A stretch of 64,000 nucleotides of DNA from Aporrectodea caliginosa (lineage: Eukaryota > Annelida > Clitellata > Crassiclitellata > Lumbricidae), in contig JACEVL010000484.1 in assembly GCA_020284085.1 (NCBI GenBank), positions 186,001-250,000 of the forward strand, written 5' to 3'. The notes under the pieces were generated by a model. That model worked only from the letters and a program-made list of their open reading frames with translations, was not told the DNA's origin and did not search any database. This document shows positions 21,330-36,300 of this stretch, in pieces. A program made the translations under genes and the position numbers. How positions within the stretch are numbered: position 1 is the first letter of the stretch; each line of letters opens with the position of its first letter.

Positions 21330-24300
21330 CTTAACACAGGCAAACACACAAGAAATTACCATTTCCACGACAAGAAACACAATCCAACATTAATAAATAT
21401 AACTATAAATATAACTAATATATCTCAACAGCAAACCATTCTTGTCAGTACAGTGGCCATCTACAAGCAAGTCAACATCTTTATGCAGAATTCTGCAGTG
21501 TTGCATGAAAGTGCAGTTTACTTACTACGCACTTCAAGGATCCATGACACTTCTGCTGTTGTAGCAACTAAGTACAAAAATCATCCACTTCAGGACATCT
21601 GCTTGAACTCCAAGCTCAATTTTAACTGCTATGTATAATATTATAGCTTAATAATTTATGGGGTCTATGGGTTAAACTAAACCTAGTTTTCATAAAGTTC
21701 TGTGTTAACTGCTAAAGGTCCTTGAATTCACATAGCAAAAGAAATTTGAATTTGGATTTAAAAACTCTGTCTTAATCCGTGGTGAACATCCACCATACTT
21801 AAGATTCAGATTTACTAACATGGCATATACGTAAGTGTTTCAAAAAAAATATACGAATTACTTTTCTTGTGCATAATGTCGTTCTTGTATACAGTGTTGG
21901 TATATATTCAAATAACAGAGACTGCAAAAACGACAGTATGCAGCAACAACACAAGAAATGAAAATACCAAAGATTATGCACAGAACCCTAAAAAAGTTTT
22001 GACAGTGCTGACCTAATGCCATAGGAAGCGCAAGAGTCGAAGGAGGCGCCTGAGTAGATCTTGGAGTGACGCAGACGGGTGTGCCAACGGATGGAGATGA
22101 AACAGGTGTACGACAGTGCATGTCCGTTACACTCTTAATGAAGTTCTCCACCTGGCGTAACGTAAGAGCATTATGAAGCGTCTCCAGTGGACGAATGCTT
22201 GGCACACGCCATCCGTCTGCAACAACAACATTTCAGACTATCATCTTCTGACAGGGAAATAAGATGCAAAGTATTCTACTGCAAATCCAAGGCCTGGCCT
22301 TTCCTCAGTATACTATCAAGAGAAATCAGCATTTGGCTGAACAGGTGCTACCCAGCCAACAATGAAACGTAGCCCAGTTAATAGACTGCCTAAGTTATAA
22401 TGTCTGCTTCAGCTCAATGGCTTCTCATAGACTGCAAGGCAACAACTGTTAGGAACAGTAACAAAAGTTCCATCACCAAACAATCAGAAAAAACCAAGAG
22501 ATTTGCAATAAACGTTTCAACTAAACATCCTGACATCTATCAGTTTAAAAATATATAAATATGTCAAGTTGTAAAAGCAGTACGAGGGAAACCATAAAAA
22601 GTTATAAATTTATTAAGTTAAATAACTACACCATGTATATAGTGAATGCTAAGTTGATAGAAGACAACATGCAGATTAACAATGCAAAGTTACTCATTCA
22701 TAACATGCCAAATTTGCAGCTGTTAAAGAAACTTCTCAAGTACTTATAAGTGATTACAATTTTTATACCTTAATACACATCTGGTTTTCTGTAATTTTTC
22801 ATATTAAGCATTACTGTTGTCATTATCACCAAAAACTCAGAAAAAACCAAGAAATTTGGGCGAACATTTAGTATCGGGGTGCGTAAGTTTACGGGCGTCG
22901 GACGGTATCTTTTGGCATGCTGCGCGGAAGGTACGATGTTTTCTAAAGACGACACTAACCCTGACCCTAACCGACCCTCACAACGCACAACCTTACCCTA
23001 AACAACACTCGCAACGCCTAAATTAAGGGAAAAACACGCACCCTGATACTAAATGCTTGCCGAGATTTGATATGACTTCAACAATGTAATAAGTTGTGAT
23101 TCTTATTTAGTTGATTCTAGATTTAGTAATTTTGTTTGCTTGTAAATAGGTGGTCCTAATTCAGTGAGACTCCAGTGCATTTGGGCTTTGTCATTGCTTT
23201 GTATTCTCTGCAAATGCTTTCATCAGTTTTTCTATTTTGGCATCGATGAACAAACTGATGATGACTGCGACGACAATGAACCAATTCTACAGACAAAAAT
23301 CCAGTTGGTCTTGATTGACTGTCTGTTCTTGTGCTCAAATGCATCTATAATTTATTTACTGCCATTTGCATAATTTCCCATATTGGTTATACATAACTTC
23401 AGGAAAGCTAACTTATTCCTGCCCAATGCATCAAATTGATTCAGCAATACAATAAGTCTCTACATGACTATGCTGTTACATTACTCCATAGCACATGCAG
23501 TCTTGTCAACTCATCTTCTTTACCGAGTCTGCTGGTTTTACAAGATATGCTTTGTGTAATGAGGAAACCTGAGCAGCATTTGGTAGATATTTAAGAAGAG
23601 AAATACTAGTCCACTTCCTACCATGCACTTGAGCTAACACAGACAAATGGCTATATCTCTTAAAAATGCCTGTAGACCAGATCAGGAAACTGAAACCTGC
23701 AGAGCACAAGCTAAAGACTTGCCATGCTTTCCAACAGAACTTAACAATGACAGCATGCATCAAATCATTGAAGGTGCACAGTAAATATGCACAGAATCTG
23801 TTTATGCTGTATTGTACTTGGAATCAGAGTGAAAGCAAAGCACTCTAAAAGCACATACAGACTACTACAGATAATAATACTATACTACAGCGATAAGTTG
23901 CACTGTCATTGTTGACAAAGAGCAGAAGTATAATTATGATGTTTCAGTAAAATCAGAAGGCAAGGAAATGACGAGTAATATACGAGCAACTGCACTTGGA
24001 AATTATCTGAAGGAAACAACTTCTACAGAATTCAAGTCCAACCAGACGCATCTCTAAAGAATAGAAAAATGACAAAGCAGCCACATTTCAAGTGAAAATA
24101 ACATCTCATGGACTGCCAAACTACACCATAGTTTACATATACTGTTGTATAAATCAGGAACATGATGCCAAAGTTTCAACCAAAACTATGAGACTATTTA
24201 TGACTAACTGATAATCTTCATCACTGTTAGATTAGAGGATCAGTAGTAGTGCTGGCTATTGCAAACTTATGCATTATGGCAAAAACAGCATGCTCATTGA

Positions 24301-27300
24301 CCAGACTGGTCTAAAAATACTTGTCAATACAAAGCCTCTTAGATCACCTGAATTAGTGAATACTTGTCAACACAAAGCCTCTTAGATCACCTGAATTAGT
24401 GAATACTTGTGAAAACACTGCCTTCTACATAAGCCCACACAGTGAATTGTCAAGATATGCAACTGCTTTTTCTGTTATTGCTGACAAAAACATATGGCCT
24501 CATTCCAATCTTCTTCCTTCACAAATTTGCTGATGAGCCAACTCCCTTTTCTTGAGCAGCTCTGGAATTAGTCTTTGTCTTGACTGAAGGATTTCTTCTA
24601 GCTGCTCAAAAAGGCATAACTGTTTAACTAACCTTGGATGTCTTTGAATCAGCTGTTCTGAATCTGACATCACAGTATTTATAGCTGGGCACATGTCAGG
24701 CACCACAAAAGATTGACTAAGGATCATTGAAGTCATTATTTCCTGACTTAGCAACAAGTTGTCTGTGTTCTGGATGTGTCTCTGAAAAGAAAGCTATCTA
24801 TAGTTGATCACATGAACTTCCTCTGCAGGTTACTGCTTGCCAGCCGCATCAGAGAGGAGTTACATGGCACTACCTGTTATTTATCACCACAGTTACCTCA
24901 TACACTCATTCATCAAGAAGCACCTTCTTTTAGTGCAACTCCATCCTTGCAGGCTGCCAAAACTTTAGCTCATATCTGTCTTCATATGCTGCTAGAGTTG
25001 TAGCATTTCCAAATTTTGCATGTTTCAGAATGAATTACATTCAAGATTTTCAAGCTGCTGTGAGCACTATTCAGCATTACCCAATCATACATCTGAGAAC
25101 TTTCTGTTCCAGTCCCGAGTCAACAAGGATGGTGATATCAGCACGCTTTCACAAAGCAGGTTGAACCAATCATGCACTTTCCTGTAATGGATCATCCATT
25201 TAAAAGAAACCTCACACAGTTGGATAAATGACAATTTAAATTTAATCACACATATAATAAAAAGTTTTTTTTATTAAGGAAGGCCTTGAATGATTGCAAT
25301 TCATAAAAAATACAAGATCAGACAGAAAAATCAGGAACACATGATTCAAGTCAAAAGCAAATACTTAACAAAGTTACAAGGTGTAACACCCCACCCAACC
25401 AGTAGTTAATTTCTCCTTGTAAAGGCTAGTCAATTGTACATGCACACCGAACAGGAATTTTTGTGGCATCTGCTCCACTTAATCAGAAATTCTGTTCATT
25501 TTCCAATGATCAACAATGTCCATTTTTATCATCACCATCATCATCATCAGCAGCTGCCACCAACAACTACTTTTGTAGGAATCATCATCAGCATAAATCA
25601 CATCATCACTTCCTATTCAACCTGCCATCCAGTTGCTGCCATGACGACAACAATGACCACCACCACCACCATTTGGAACCTTTGCTCATTATAGCTGCTG
25701 ATTTCTGAGCGGCGCTATATAAATGTTCGGTTACAATTACAATTAGTGGTGTATAAACAGTTCATTACATGACTACTATAGAGCGCAGCTATACTACCAC
25801 AACTGTCATCATAACGTCTTACCATATGTTAGTATTTGAATAGGAAGCTGAAATAATCATATGGCTAAAATGTAGATCTGAAACTGCCTGTTTAGTGGTT
25901 TTTTCTTTAAGAATTTTTAAAAATTCTGAAATTCCAACCATATGTTTTACAGACATTAATGGAAAACTAGTAGAAATCCATAATTCATGAGCATCTAAGA
26001 AAGACTGAAAAATCCACTTCCAAAACAATTTCTCTGAATATAAGGTGCAGGAGAAAGCTTGAAATGAAATTGAAAAACATAACTCGGCCTAAGAACTGAA
26101 GCAGATAACCACAAAATAGCAAACAATAGGCAGCATGGGCAAAGTCAGGCTAGGCTGGTTGACTTAGCTGCCAACCTATTGTTTCCTCTGACTCAACTTC
26201 TGTCAGGTCCGGAGCACTTGTAAAGCCACTGATAACTTTAGTACTGATCCGAGATTTCTGGGAACCTATCATCAAAACCAGTCTAGAAACTATACAGAAT
26301 AGTAAATAGCATAGTTCTCTTTAAAAGCACAGCGCTACGTACTTCTTACACAAATACTCTGAACAACAATGCAGAACATTTAATACAACTGAAAATGGCT
26401 GGAACTCTTGACTGTCATCAGAAGACATCAGAAAAGAAATACTCCAATTCGCTAACTGAAGATCACTTGAGATAATTTATGGTGATTATAAAGTTGCAGA
26501 GCACAAGTGAACACTGTTGTTTTAAGTCATTCAGAGCAGAAGCTGGTGTATAAAAACTGATGAGAATGAGAAGACAGGTGAAGCAATCTGCACCGCTAAG
26601 CACTGACAGAAGAATGCCAGGCAAAGACAACACTGCACCAACTGCTGGACTGTTACAAGCAAAGTCTGTCATGTGAATGCAGTACAACGAAATTCAAGTT
26701 CAAGGTAGCAGCCAATAAAGATCCAACAGTCAATCACAAATGAGCAATGTTCCTCTGCTTCCATAGCTACAGCAGCGGAAAACAATGCAGATGACCAACA
26801 GTAAGACAATCTATTACATTGATCCAGGGCTGCAAAAGGTTCTGGTTTTTGTTTTTTTTTAAAAAGCCCCAAAACCACAAAATTTTGTGTTTTAAATAAA
26901 TTTCTATTTTATAAATGCCAAAAATGGTGTCTCTTCAACTCTCTTGGCAATTGTGTCATCTTTGTTATTTTCATTACATGACATTCTACGGTTCTACTGT
27001 TCTAGCTAATTTCATTTATACATCTGATTAATTTGAACAGTATTCATGCAATTTTTATGAGTTTTATAATCCGAAATAGGGAAATCTTAAAAAACACCCA
27101 AAAACCTAACTTTTCATTTGGAAAAAAACTTGGTTTTTTGCACCCCTGCATTGATCCCATTGAGACCAACAAGGTGAATAATGTCATTCTTCGAGTATAA
27201 GTCGAGTTTTCAGAGTTAATAAAGTGATGGTACAACACTTTGCATTGTGGGAGACTGGGGAATGGCCAGAAGTTTGGACATCATTCCTCTTGCAAAGAAA

Positions 27301-30300
27301 GGTGACATGGATTGATGTACAAACTCCTGGACCATAGCTCTGATCTCACAAGCTAATAAAATCATCTTCGAGATCATATTAGAAAGGCTCATAATGAAGA
27401 GAGAATTTTAAGTGGCAGATAAAGAAGCTGGATTCCACTGAGGCAGAGGAATGTGTCTCACAATCATCATGGAGGTGCTGTGAAGGTTCTTCAGTGGCCA
27501 ATGGCCAGTGGCAATGTATGATTGTGGAGCTGGACCATTAAGAAGGATGAGGAGGCTAGTATCAACACATTTGAAATGAGGAGTCTGCGCCAGATCCTCA
27601 ATCTATCATGGACTATCACATACAACATGCAAGACAAACGTAAGACAAATGAGTGAGTGTTGGAGACTGCTGGAGTAGAAAGGAGTCTACTCGAATTAAT
27701 CAAATAGAGGAAGCTTTCATAATTAGGGAATATGCTGCAGAAGAGCGGGGACTGTGTGGAGGAGATTATCCAAGGCACAGTTCCTAAAATGGGATGGATT
27801 GATAACGTAAAGTCTTGGACTGGACCATTCGACCAGTTATTGAAAGAAACAGGAAACAGAAGTAGATGGAACAACATTGTCCATTGTGCAGCCAATCCTT
27901 GTATCAAGGACAGTTGAAGACAAGACCAACACATTTTACTTGCTTCTTCTTCATAATATACTCTGGTCTAAAGATATATACGGTAGCATATGCTAAATGA
28001 TGGCACAGATTTGTCGGTAAATTACACATAAAATCATATTTAATAAATGCTGCTTGCTTGCACATGAAAATTACGTACAAGAGCACCTTATCCCACAACA
28101 ATGGCAGAATGAATTAAAACACTTACAGCTTCATGTATACACATATAAAAATCTCTTGTAGCATGTTTATGAATGTTATCCAGCACAACAGACAAGTGCA
28201 TGCACATACATGCATCTTGACATACGCACACTCAAACACTTCACAAACACACACACACACACGCACACATACAGTGCACACATACAGTGCACAAATACAG
28301 TACTAATACAGTGCGGACCCATTTGACCATCCGTCTATCCAGCCAGACACTCTGGACAGACTGCTCAGGATCCTCAGTTCATCTATCCGACTGTAAGTCT
28401 GTCCATCCAACCGTCAGTCCATCCATCCAACCGTCAGTCCATCCATCCGATTGTAAGTCCATCCATCCAACCGTCAGTCATTCCATCCAACCGTCAGTCA
28501 TTCCATCCAACTGTCAGTCCATCCATCCGACTATCAGTTCGCCCATCCGACCGTCAGTCCATACATCCGGTTGCAAAAGCCCAAATTTACATAGCGCTAA
28601 AATGCAGTTCTTGTATGGCGCATTAACCAATATGGCGTGTTAAGTTAATAGTTTTGGAGACATTACACGATTTCGTGTTAAGCGGTACTGGGAGCGCATT
28701 AACTGTACCTCTTGCTAAATAATATCAATTACCTTTCAATCAAATCAGCAACAGCTAGCACAACTCTGTCTTACAGAGGTAAGTGGTAAACCAAGTGTTT
28801 TCGTAAGTTAATCCTTATCTATCAACTAGATGTTTCCGTTCTAAGAGAGTAAAAATGACTTCGACGAGGACATCAGCCTGCGGACCGTGTGATTGCAAGT
28901 CACATGTTGGGACAGCATGCAATAGATTATCACACACCACAACATTCATTACATGCATATTTAAATCTAAGCGACGGTTTAAAAACAATTCTTAGCGCGT
29001 AGTGCAATAGCAGTGCCACCTACTGAAATGAAACAACATCCACAAGCCACATGTTGGACAGTTGGCAATATAGTGCGATAGCAGCACCATCTACCGAAAT
29101 GAAATGAGGGTAGTTCATAGTGTAAATGTATAGTACTTTAGCAGCGCCAGCTATGGAAAGGAAATGAGTCCAATTAGGGTTACATAGAAAGTTTACTTCA
29201 CTACTTCACTCTTCTGCTATTATATTATTACTAGGTTCACTATTCTCTGAGAAAATTTCAACTCATGATAAGGTCATCAGAGGTTTTTGGATATTTACTT
29301 TCTCTTCGCATTGATTTTCATGCCATCAACTGATCTGTGTTTCTTGACCTGGCTGGGCAAAAGCTAATCCCAACCACAATTTCAGAATGGTCTCTGTTGG
29401 TCTTTAGGTCTACACTAATACTTGGCTGGCACTGTTCTAATTATCAGCATTCATGAGCTGGCCATGAACTGAAGAACTATACTTTTCTTGGCTAAGTTGA
29501 ACCCTTTAGCTTCTTGTGCCTGGTGTTCGTGTCTTTATGGTTTCTATGACATTGATGATGGCTGCCTCATTACGTTGCTTGATTTTATATGGTAAGTATA
29601 AATATATCAAGACTCTTAACATAATGCATTTCAAAAGTGCTGCACCTTTCATTTGATTTATTTTGCTAAGTTCTTCACTTTAATGATGAGTAACGTTCCT
29701 TGTATTTAACCTCAGTGTTGCGACTATTTCCACTATTTTAAGTTTAAAAAATAGTTATAGCAGTTTTTCACATTTTTACACAGAAAAAGCTGCACAAATA
29801 TTATGGTCGTGCCATTCTGCCAACCAGCTGCAGGTTCACAGGACCCCTGGGTGCGGCGGTGGCACCCACGTCAAGAAATGATCTAAGATATCTAAAATAG
29901 TGCATTTTCAGACAGCCTGCAGATACATGCTGCACAAAGTCACAGGTAACTGTACATAAATGCAATGGGAGACTGTCTCAGAAGGATTGGGCAGAAGTGC
30001 AGCAATTGCACTGTCTCCACAATGACTGCCGACCCAGTTGATTCAAGACTCAAGACTGGAACACAGAGCTCCCTGATGTATTACCTGGCAGTGCCGACAA
30101 CTGCATGTCAGCATAAAGATCTTGAATGCAATGCTTGTATTGTTTACAGTACTGCTCAATTCTGGTGAGAAAGCCTCTCTGTCAATACGGATAAAGATCT
30201 CTCACGGCTGCCAGGAAAATGGGGGGAGTTTACATACGCTTTGAATATAAACTGGGGGTTGTTGATTTCCGATAATATAATGGCCTGCAATATAATAATC

Positions 30301-33300
30301 TGCCACTAAATCAGTCGCCCAAGTGGGGGTTTGTTCTCCAATTACCGGTGGGAGGTTTAGACGCCACTGCCGGGACTGCCCTTCCTCCTCTGGCTTCTTT
30401 ATGGCATAGAGCCAAGTGGGGTAGGGTGTGGTTGAAATTTCTACCACAATAGATTCTTGTATTTTCTATAGTTTTAGTTCAAGATTTCAATATCGTTCTC
30501 GTTTTTAACGTCACATTTAGGTGGGTGGGTTGCTGTGTAGAGCTGCCGACAACTGCATGTCAGCATAAAGATCTTGAATGCAATGCTTGTATTGTTTACA
30601 GTACTGCTCAATTCTGGTGAGAAAGCCTCTCAGGGGTCACTGCATAATTACGTAACGCTCCAGATTGGGTGGGTGGTGTCCTTGAAAACATTATGAAACA
30701 TTAGGTGGGTGGGTTGCTGTGTGGAGCGCTTTTACCAACAGTTTAGTTATAAATGAATTTTAAATTAACATCGAATGACACTTTAGACATGACGTGATCG
30801 AAGTTCAAACTGCGTACCATTGATTTAAAACTTAACTAAAACACGCAATAGCATAAATCAACACTAAGTTAGTATTTAATACACTGCCACTGAATGATCC
30901 AATACCAGCAGATTCGTCATTTTTGCAAACTGTCAGCTCTTCTTCTTCAAGATACTCACCCGGATATTACGCGTTCACATAGTAAATCTAAAATGATTTT
31001 TCATAGCAATAAATACGTAACGCTGGGGTTTCTATGGAAACGTTACGAAGTGTTATAATAGGGTGGGTGGGTCAAAAACGGTCATTTTCGGCGTTACGTA
31101 ATTATGCAATGACCCCTTACTGGTTTTACACATTCATTACTGTTCGGTTTATTCATAAACTTAGCTTCGGTCCATTCATTTCACCTGTGTCCTGATGCCG
31201 CTTTTTCATTTCAGTTAAATGCACTGCTGATTTGTGTTATATCAGTAACATTAATTTCCATTCTATGTTTAATGCACTTAGTGTAAAACTTCTACAACTT
31301 CAAATTCTGGGTTGTCTTTGTATCTACTTCTGTTGCTTCTTTAGCTGCTGATACTGAAATAAACCCTGGTCCAGTTAGAATTCGGAGGCTGGTTACTGGT
31401 CAATTAAATATTTGTTCTACTCTAAATAAGACTGTCGTCTTAAAAATTTTTCTTTGTGAGCATTTCTTACATATGCTTAATGAGACCTCGTTTCAACCTA
31501 ATCATACATCAGCAATTAAGCATGCAACAGCTCATTACCTTTCCCAGATGGCTTGGATCTATTGATAACTCATTGTTATTCACAATCACATCATTAGTTA
31601 CTTCTGTAGAGTCATATTTTCAGCTCATGTTTCCATCTTCTCAAAATTTGACTTCCCATTTGAAGTCCCACCAAATTATAAAATTTTTAAAGTTCACCTT
31701 TGGTATAAACTTATTTAAATAAACTGATCAATAAATTATGACTTTTAAATAAACAATTTTACACATATAGAATTTAATGCTATTCGATGTGAATGAAGAG
31801 TGAAACATGTTCATAGTTACCTTACCTTACTAAAGCACTTGCAATACATGATTGGTTTGTCTGTTACATACTCTAGTATTGCCCAAAGCCAAAATGCACA
31901 TCATGTTTTAAGACATGAGTTAGCACTTGCAAACTATTCCTCATTTTCTGGTTGGTGCAGACCTTAGGGTATACACAAGTGCATGCTATACCAAGCTTTT
32001 TGCATGTTTAGCCAATTTCTGTAGTTTATGCGTGTGCGGTTTATGCATGTGTGGGTAACATGTGGGAAAATATGGCAATAGAAAGATTTTTTCTAATAGC
32101 CAATAATAATAATTGACATTATTATAAATAATTATATTGCTACTTTATAAAAAGTAATGAGCTGCAGAGCTGGACAGTGTCTCTTATTTCTTATTTATGT
32201 AATTTGTAGACATATCATATATTTGAATAATTTGTGTAAGTTCAGTAATGAAGCATTTGTTCTAGTTGATTACGGTATATATATGCAAATGCAAGTACCG
32301 GTAGACAGTCTACATACCCATTGCGTCAACACTTGATCCAGTGAAGAGTGACAGAAAAGAGTTGCGCTTGTGACTGTGTTTGCTGTGATCTGTTAAAAGA
32401 CACAGCCAAGTCTATATTATACCTATATACCAACAATAATTATAATCAGAGCCGAGTGAAATACTTCACATCGCGTAATATTACACGCTTGTCTGCCTTT
32501 CTCATTTTCTTAATTTCTATCTCCTAAAGTTCTTTTACTGCTCTTAACCACCTGAGATCAGTCTTCAAATACTGACGCTTAATTGCACAAAGAATGATTC
32601 CAGTTTGTACCTTTGGCATTTTACTCTAGCCCAGGGGTGCGCAATCTTTTAGTTAATATCAGCTGAATTAAAGGCTCATATTCTCATCACAGCCATCAAG
32701 ATATCTGCTATTAGGCTATTTAAAAATACATGCATATCGTGATAAGAAATAAGATTTATTAATAAACAGTGGCGACGTCCAGAAATAAACATGTTTACTA
32801 TTACTATAGTATTACAAATATGTTTACGGAGGTCCATTCCTTCCCCCACAAACTTCAGCAGGCATAACATGTCTTTTCCATCACAAAATTAATAAAAGAA
32901 TAATAAGAACCATGATCAATTTTTTTCTACATCTTCAACCCTACTCAAATGTGCAGCCAAAATAATTTAGGACAACAACAATTATTAGTCCAAAGTAATG
33001 GCTGTCTTGGTCTTGGATATTGGCAGGTTGCTCACCACTGTTCCAGCTAGTCTGTTTCAGTACAGCTGTGCTCATATTACATCATTAACTCCTGGCTTAT
33101 GGCATGTACTCTTTGTCGAGTAATGTAAGAGTTCTCTCTCTTGAAACATCTCTGTATCTTGTCAAAAATGAAAATTAAACGAAAATGTACATAAATATGG
33201 AAGTACCAGTAGTGCATAGGTCCTGCCCCCTTCCGCTACAAGAAGCCATGTCCACAAGAGCTGTAATCTGAAATGCCTTTGTACTGTGCATTGATTCAGA

Positions 33301-36300
33301 AATTTACCTTCCCCAAATTTAATCAAATCAAATTCTTTGGACTTATGGCTGCACAAAGCATGGAGAAAAGCTCAGGACTGGATGGTATGGTGCTGCATTG
33401 GGAAAACGTTTCCCATTAGATAAGAAAGATTCCATCAGTAGCCTATTGTACCACAAGTTACTTTTCTTTATAGTCTAAATATGGTATTCATCATTTTAAG
33501 TGTATTATTAAGCATTACTGATGTTATGTTTCTTCTAATTGCTTTCTTGTTTGTGGTAATACTGGTCATCCAGACATCTAAAGACAATATCAACAATAGC
33601 TTGATAATTAAAGACATCAAACTTTCTGGTCATGGTGAAAGTCAAAATTCTTAGCAACCGATGACATTACCCTTGTGATGATGATGGTGGTGATGATGGT
33701 GGTGGTGATGTTCTCTCTGGTCCTTCTTCTGGAGTGTTTCCAATGAACGACTCCGAGCTTCCTTGACCGGTTTCTCCATCGTTTGCGCACTTGAATCATC
33801 ATCAAAACTTGCCTGCCTCGTTTCTCTCATCTCTCCTGCTGAATTCTCTTTAGATGTTCCTTCTAAGAATCAATCAATCCAGTCAGCAACTGCTAAATTT
33901 TCTACTATGTTTCAATCCAACAAACACTTGCCATCATATATCGTATTCAATATTAAATATTCAGAATCTGCATGGAACATCTGAATCCCATAGTCATGCT
34001 AGCTGAACAGACAATATCACCAAATATTCCCTAAAATGTAGCTCTCCCTAGCTAGTGATAATTTCCTGAAATGTTGCAGAAAATCATCAGATATATAAAG
34101 CTACTCAGAAAAATATTTCAATCATATGAGAGTCATGCTACTTTAGGGAAATTGAAATGTCTGACAGAGAATGACTGAAAATTTAATTTGCAGCTGTATG
34201 TACCTAAGTGCATAGGTGCTGGATATTTGTATAGTGCCCTGCCTTTGACACCTTCACAGGTCTTGCCTCCTGAATGACTCTTGAATCTTACTTTGCAGCT
34301 GTGTATGACTGTACAAATGTTAACTTGCGAGGGCCTGTGCTGATGGTAGTTGCCAGGGATTGGGTGCCAGTAACACATTTTAAGTTTGAGACACCTGTTT
34401 GGTGGGGCATATCTTGTAGGAGCCCCAAATCAACAAGATTTGAACAATGCTTGTTGTGACTAGTATATATATATTTAGGAGATTTGCTATTTGGATATTC
34501 CTGATACTTCTTGATACTTGAGGGTTAGATATACATGCAGAAAACTTAAGAAAGAGAAAACTGCAAGGTTATAGTGTATATCATGAAAAACTAGACTGTA
34601 TATTAAACTAAAGTTTAATTTTGACATTGTTTGCAAATGCACTTTTATTAGTGGTGTTTGGTAACTGTAATTTAAATTTTTTTCAGTGTCTTCCCCTTCT
34701 GGTTAGGGTTATGCCACATGGGCAAGTGCTGAAGGTACCCGGTAGTTATCATGGATTGTGTGCCTGTAACACGTTAATTTGAAACACTTGCTTGGCGGGC
34801 ATATGTCGCAGAAGCACCAAAGTCGGACAGATTTGAGCAATCCTTGTTGAGACTGGTACATATATTTAGGAAGTTTGCTATATAGACATTCTTATTACTT
34901 GAGAGTTAGAGTTAGTTAGAGAAACACAAAACTGTAATTTAACATGCACTGCTGATTTGTGTTGGAAAACTATGAAGACTGAAGTTTAATATATGGTCTA
35001 ACATGATTTTTAAAATTGTAGCCTTCTGCAAGAATTGCTTTTAAACCTGCTGGCATGTACGAGTTTGGGGAAAAAGAGACCTCACTAGACATATGAAGTT
35101 AAACCTAATGAAAGAGCTTGCCCCAACTCGTAACAATTTGCATCTGAATAATATTTTATAAGAACCTCCTTAAGAACCACCTAATTATGCACATGGAGAG
35201 AAAGTCGATGCATTTGTTGGAGACAGAAGCCACTTACCAACGCTTCCACTGGACTGGTGCCTTCGACGACTGCTAAGATCAATGGACAAAGAGTTACTAG
35301 ACTTTCCAACAGAACCAGCCTTATCCTGCATCTCTAAACTCTCTGCTTCTGCCATCTCCTACAATCAACACACAAAGAGACACAATCCCTATTCAGCAAT
35401 CTCACTGCACTCTACTCACTAACAAAAAGAGCAGCACAAATACACGACTCAACAGGATCATATCAGAAATGTACCCGAATTATGCTAACAGTTACAGATC
35501 TATATCCCATTATCGATGGAAAGATTATGCAGGAAATAAAAATAGAGTCAGTGTCTGTTGGACTTCAAATATCTGAACAACCTTCATGTTTACATTGTTG
35601 TCACTTTCATCATTCTTACCAATGAAATGGCAGAGCTACTTACGACTCGAACAGTAGAGAATCGAACCTCCACCCTTTCATCAATTGGCTGACATACATC
35701 TTCTCGACCATTTGTCTTTGTCTCTTCAAATACTTGTGAACAGTTTAAACATGGGCTGTCCATTGTACTACACGATGAGTCAAACTGACTCGAAGGAGAT
35801 GACACTCCCACTGCACCACTGGCATCTTCGGCTGCTGCTGCTGCAGAGTCCACTTTACCCTCCTTGTTCAGTGGCAATTCACGAAGCTCAGTCTGAGGCC
35901 CACGTGTTTTAGATGCAGTTTGTTCACCAGGATGCTGGTCAGTCCTCACAGTTTCCAGATTCTTTGGAGTCATATCACAAGATGACTGCTTGTCAGGCCC
36001 TTGGTCTGTTTTCTCCGTTCTTACAGACACCGAATCTTGATTCATACCAGAAGCATTCAACCCACTGGCACCAGGCCAGCTAGGCTGAGGGTTTGTTCCT
36101 GGTGGACTATCATTGCAATTACTGACGCTGGCTTCATCATCAATTCCAGACAATGTTCCGGGATATGTAGCCACATCACGTACAACATTTCTAGCAGCCA
36201 CCTGCTCCTGTGAAATAACACAAACAAATCAGCATAAGATGCCAGAAAATGCAAAAGAAGGCTCAGTTGACTCCTCAGTTGTGTACCTTTTCTGATGGTA

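Larger units (their letters stand above)
22217..33670. other. 11.4-kb PPIP5K intron full of repeats
   Basis: Contains a telomere-like C-rich tract (about 22950-23000), a 43-bp tandem repeat (24316-24418), an unassigned ORF (24500-24781), a hAT MITE (26825-27148), a LINE relic (27245-27935), a minisatellite (28376-28575), a 30-31 kb repeat cluster and an old hAT element (32632-33040). Further PPIP5K tail exons may be hidden in it, because tail sequence is poorly conserved. Confidence 0.6.

Noticed and set aside
23506..23763. 85-codon minus ORF
   Set aside because: No clear splice sites or family; not enough to call a gene.
28376..28575. CRISPR-like array
   Set aside because: Contiguous degenerate 20-bp units without unique spacers, in a eukaryotic intron.
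28287..28643. 118-codon Ser/Pro/His-rich protein
   Set aside because: It is the translation of a 20-bp minisatellite; length and repetitiveness come from the array.
30202..30447. 81-codon minus ORF as a gene
   Set aside because: Lies between two 88-bp duplicates in a repeat cluster, with no family resemblance or splice context.
33617..33805. 62-codon minus ORF with a Thr/Ile-rich stretch
   Set aside because: It reads the His-run exon in another frame; phase and splice sites support the His frame.
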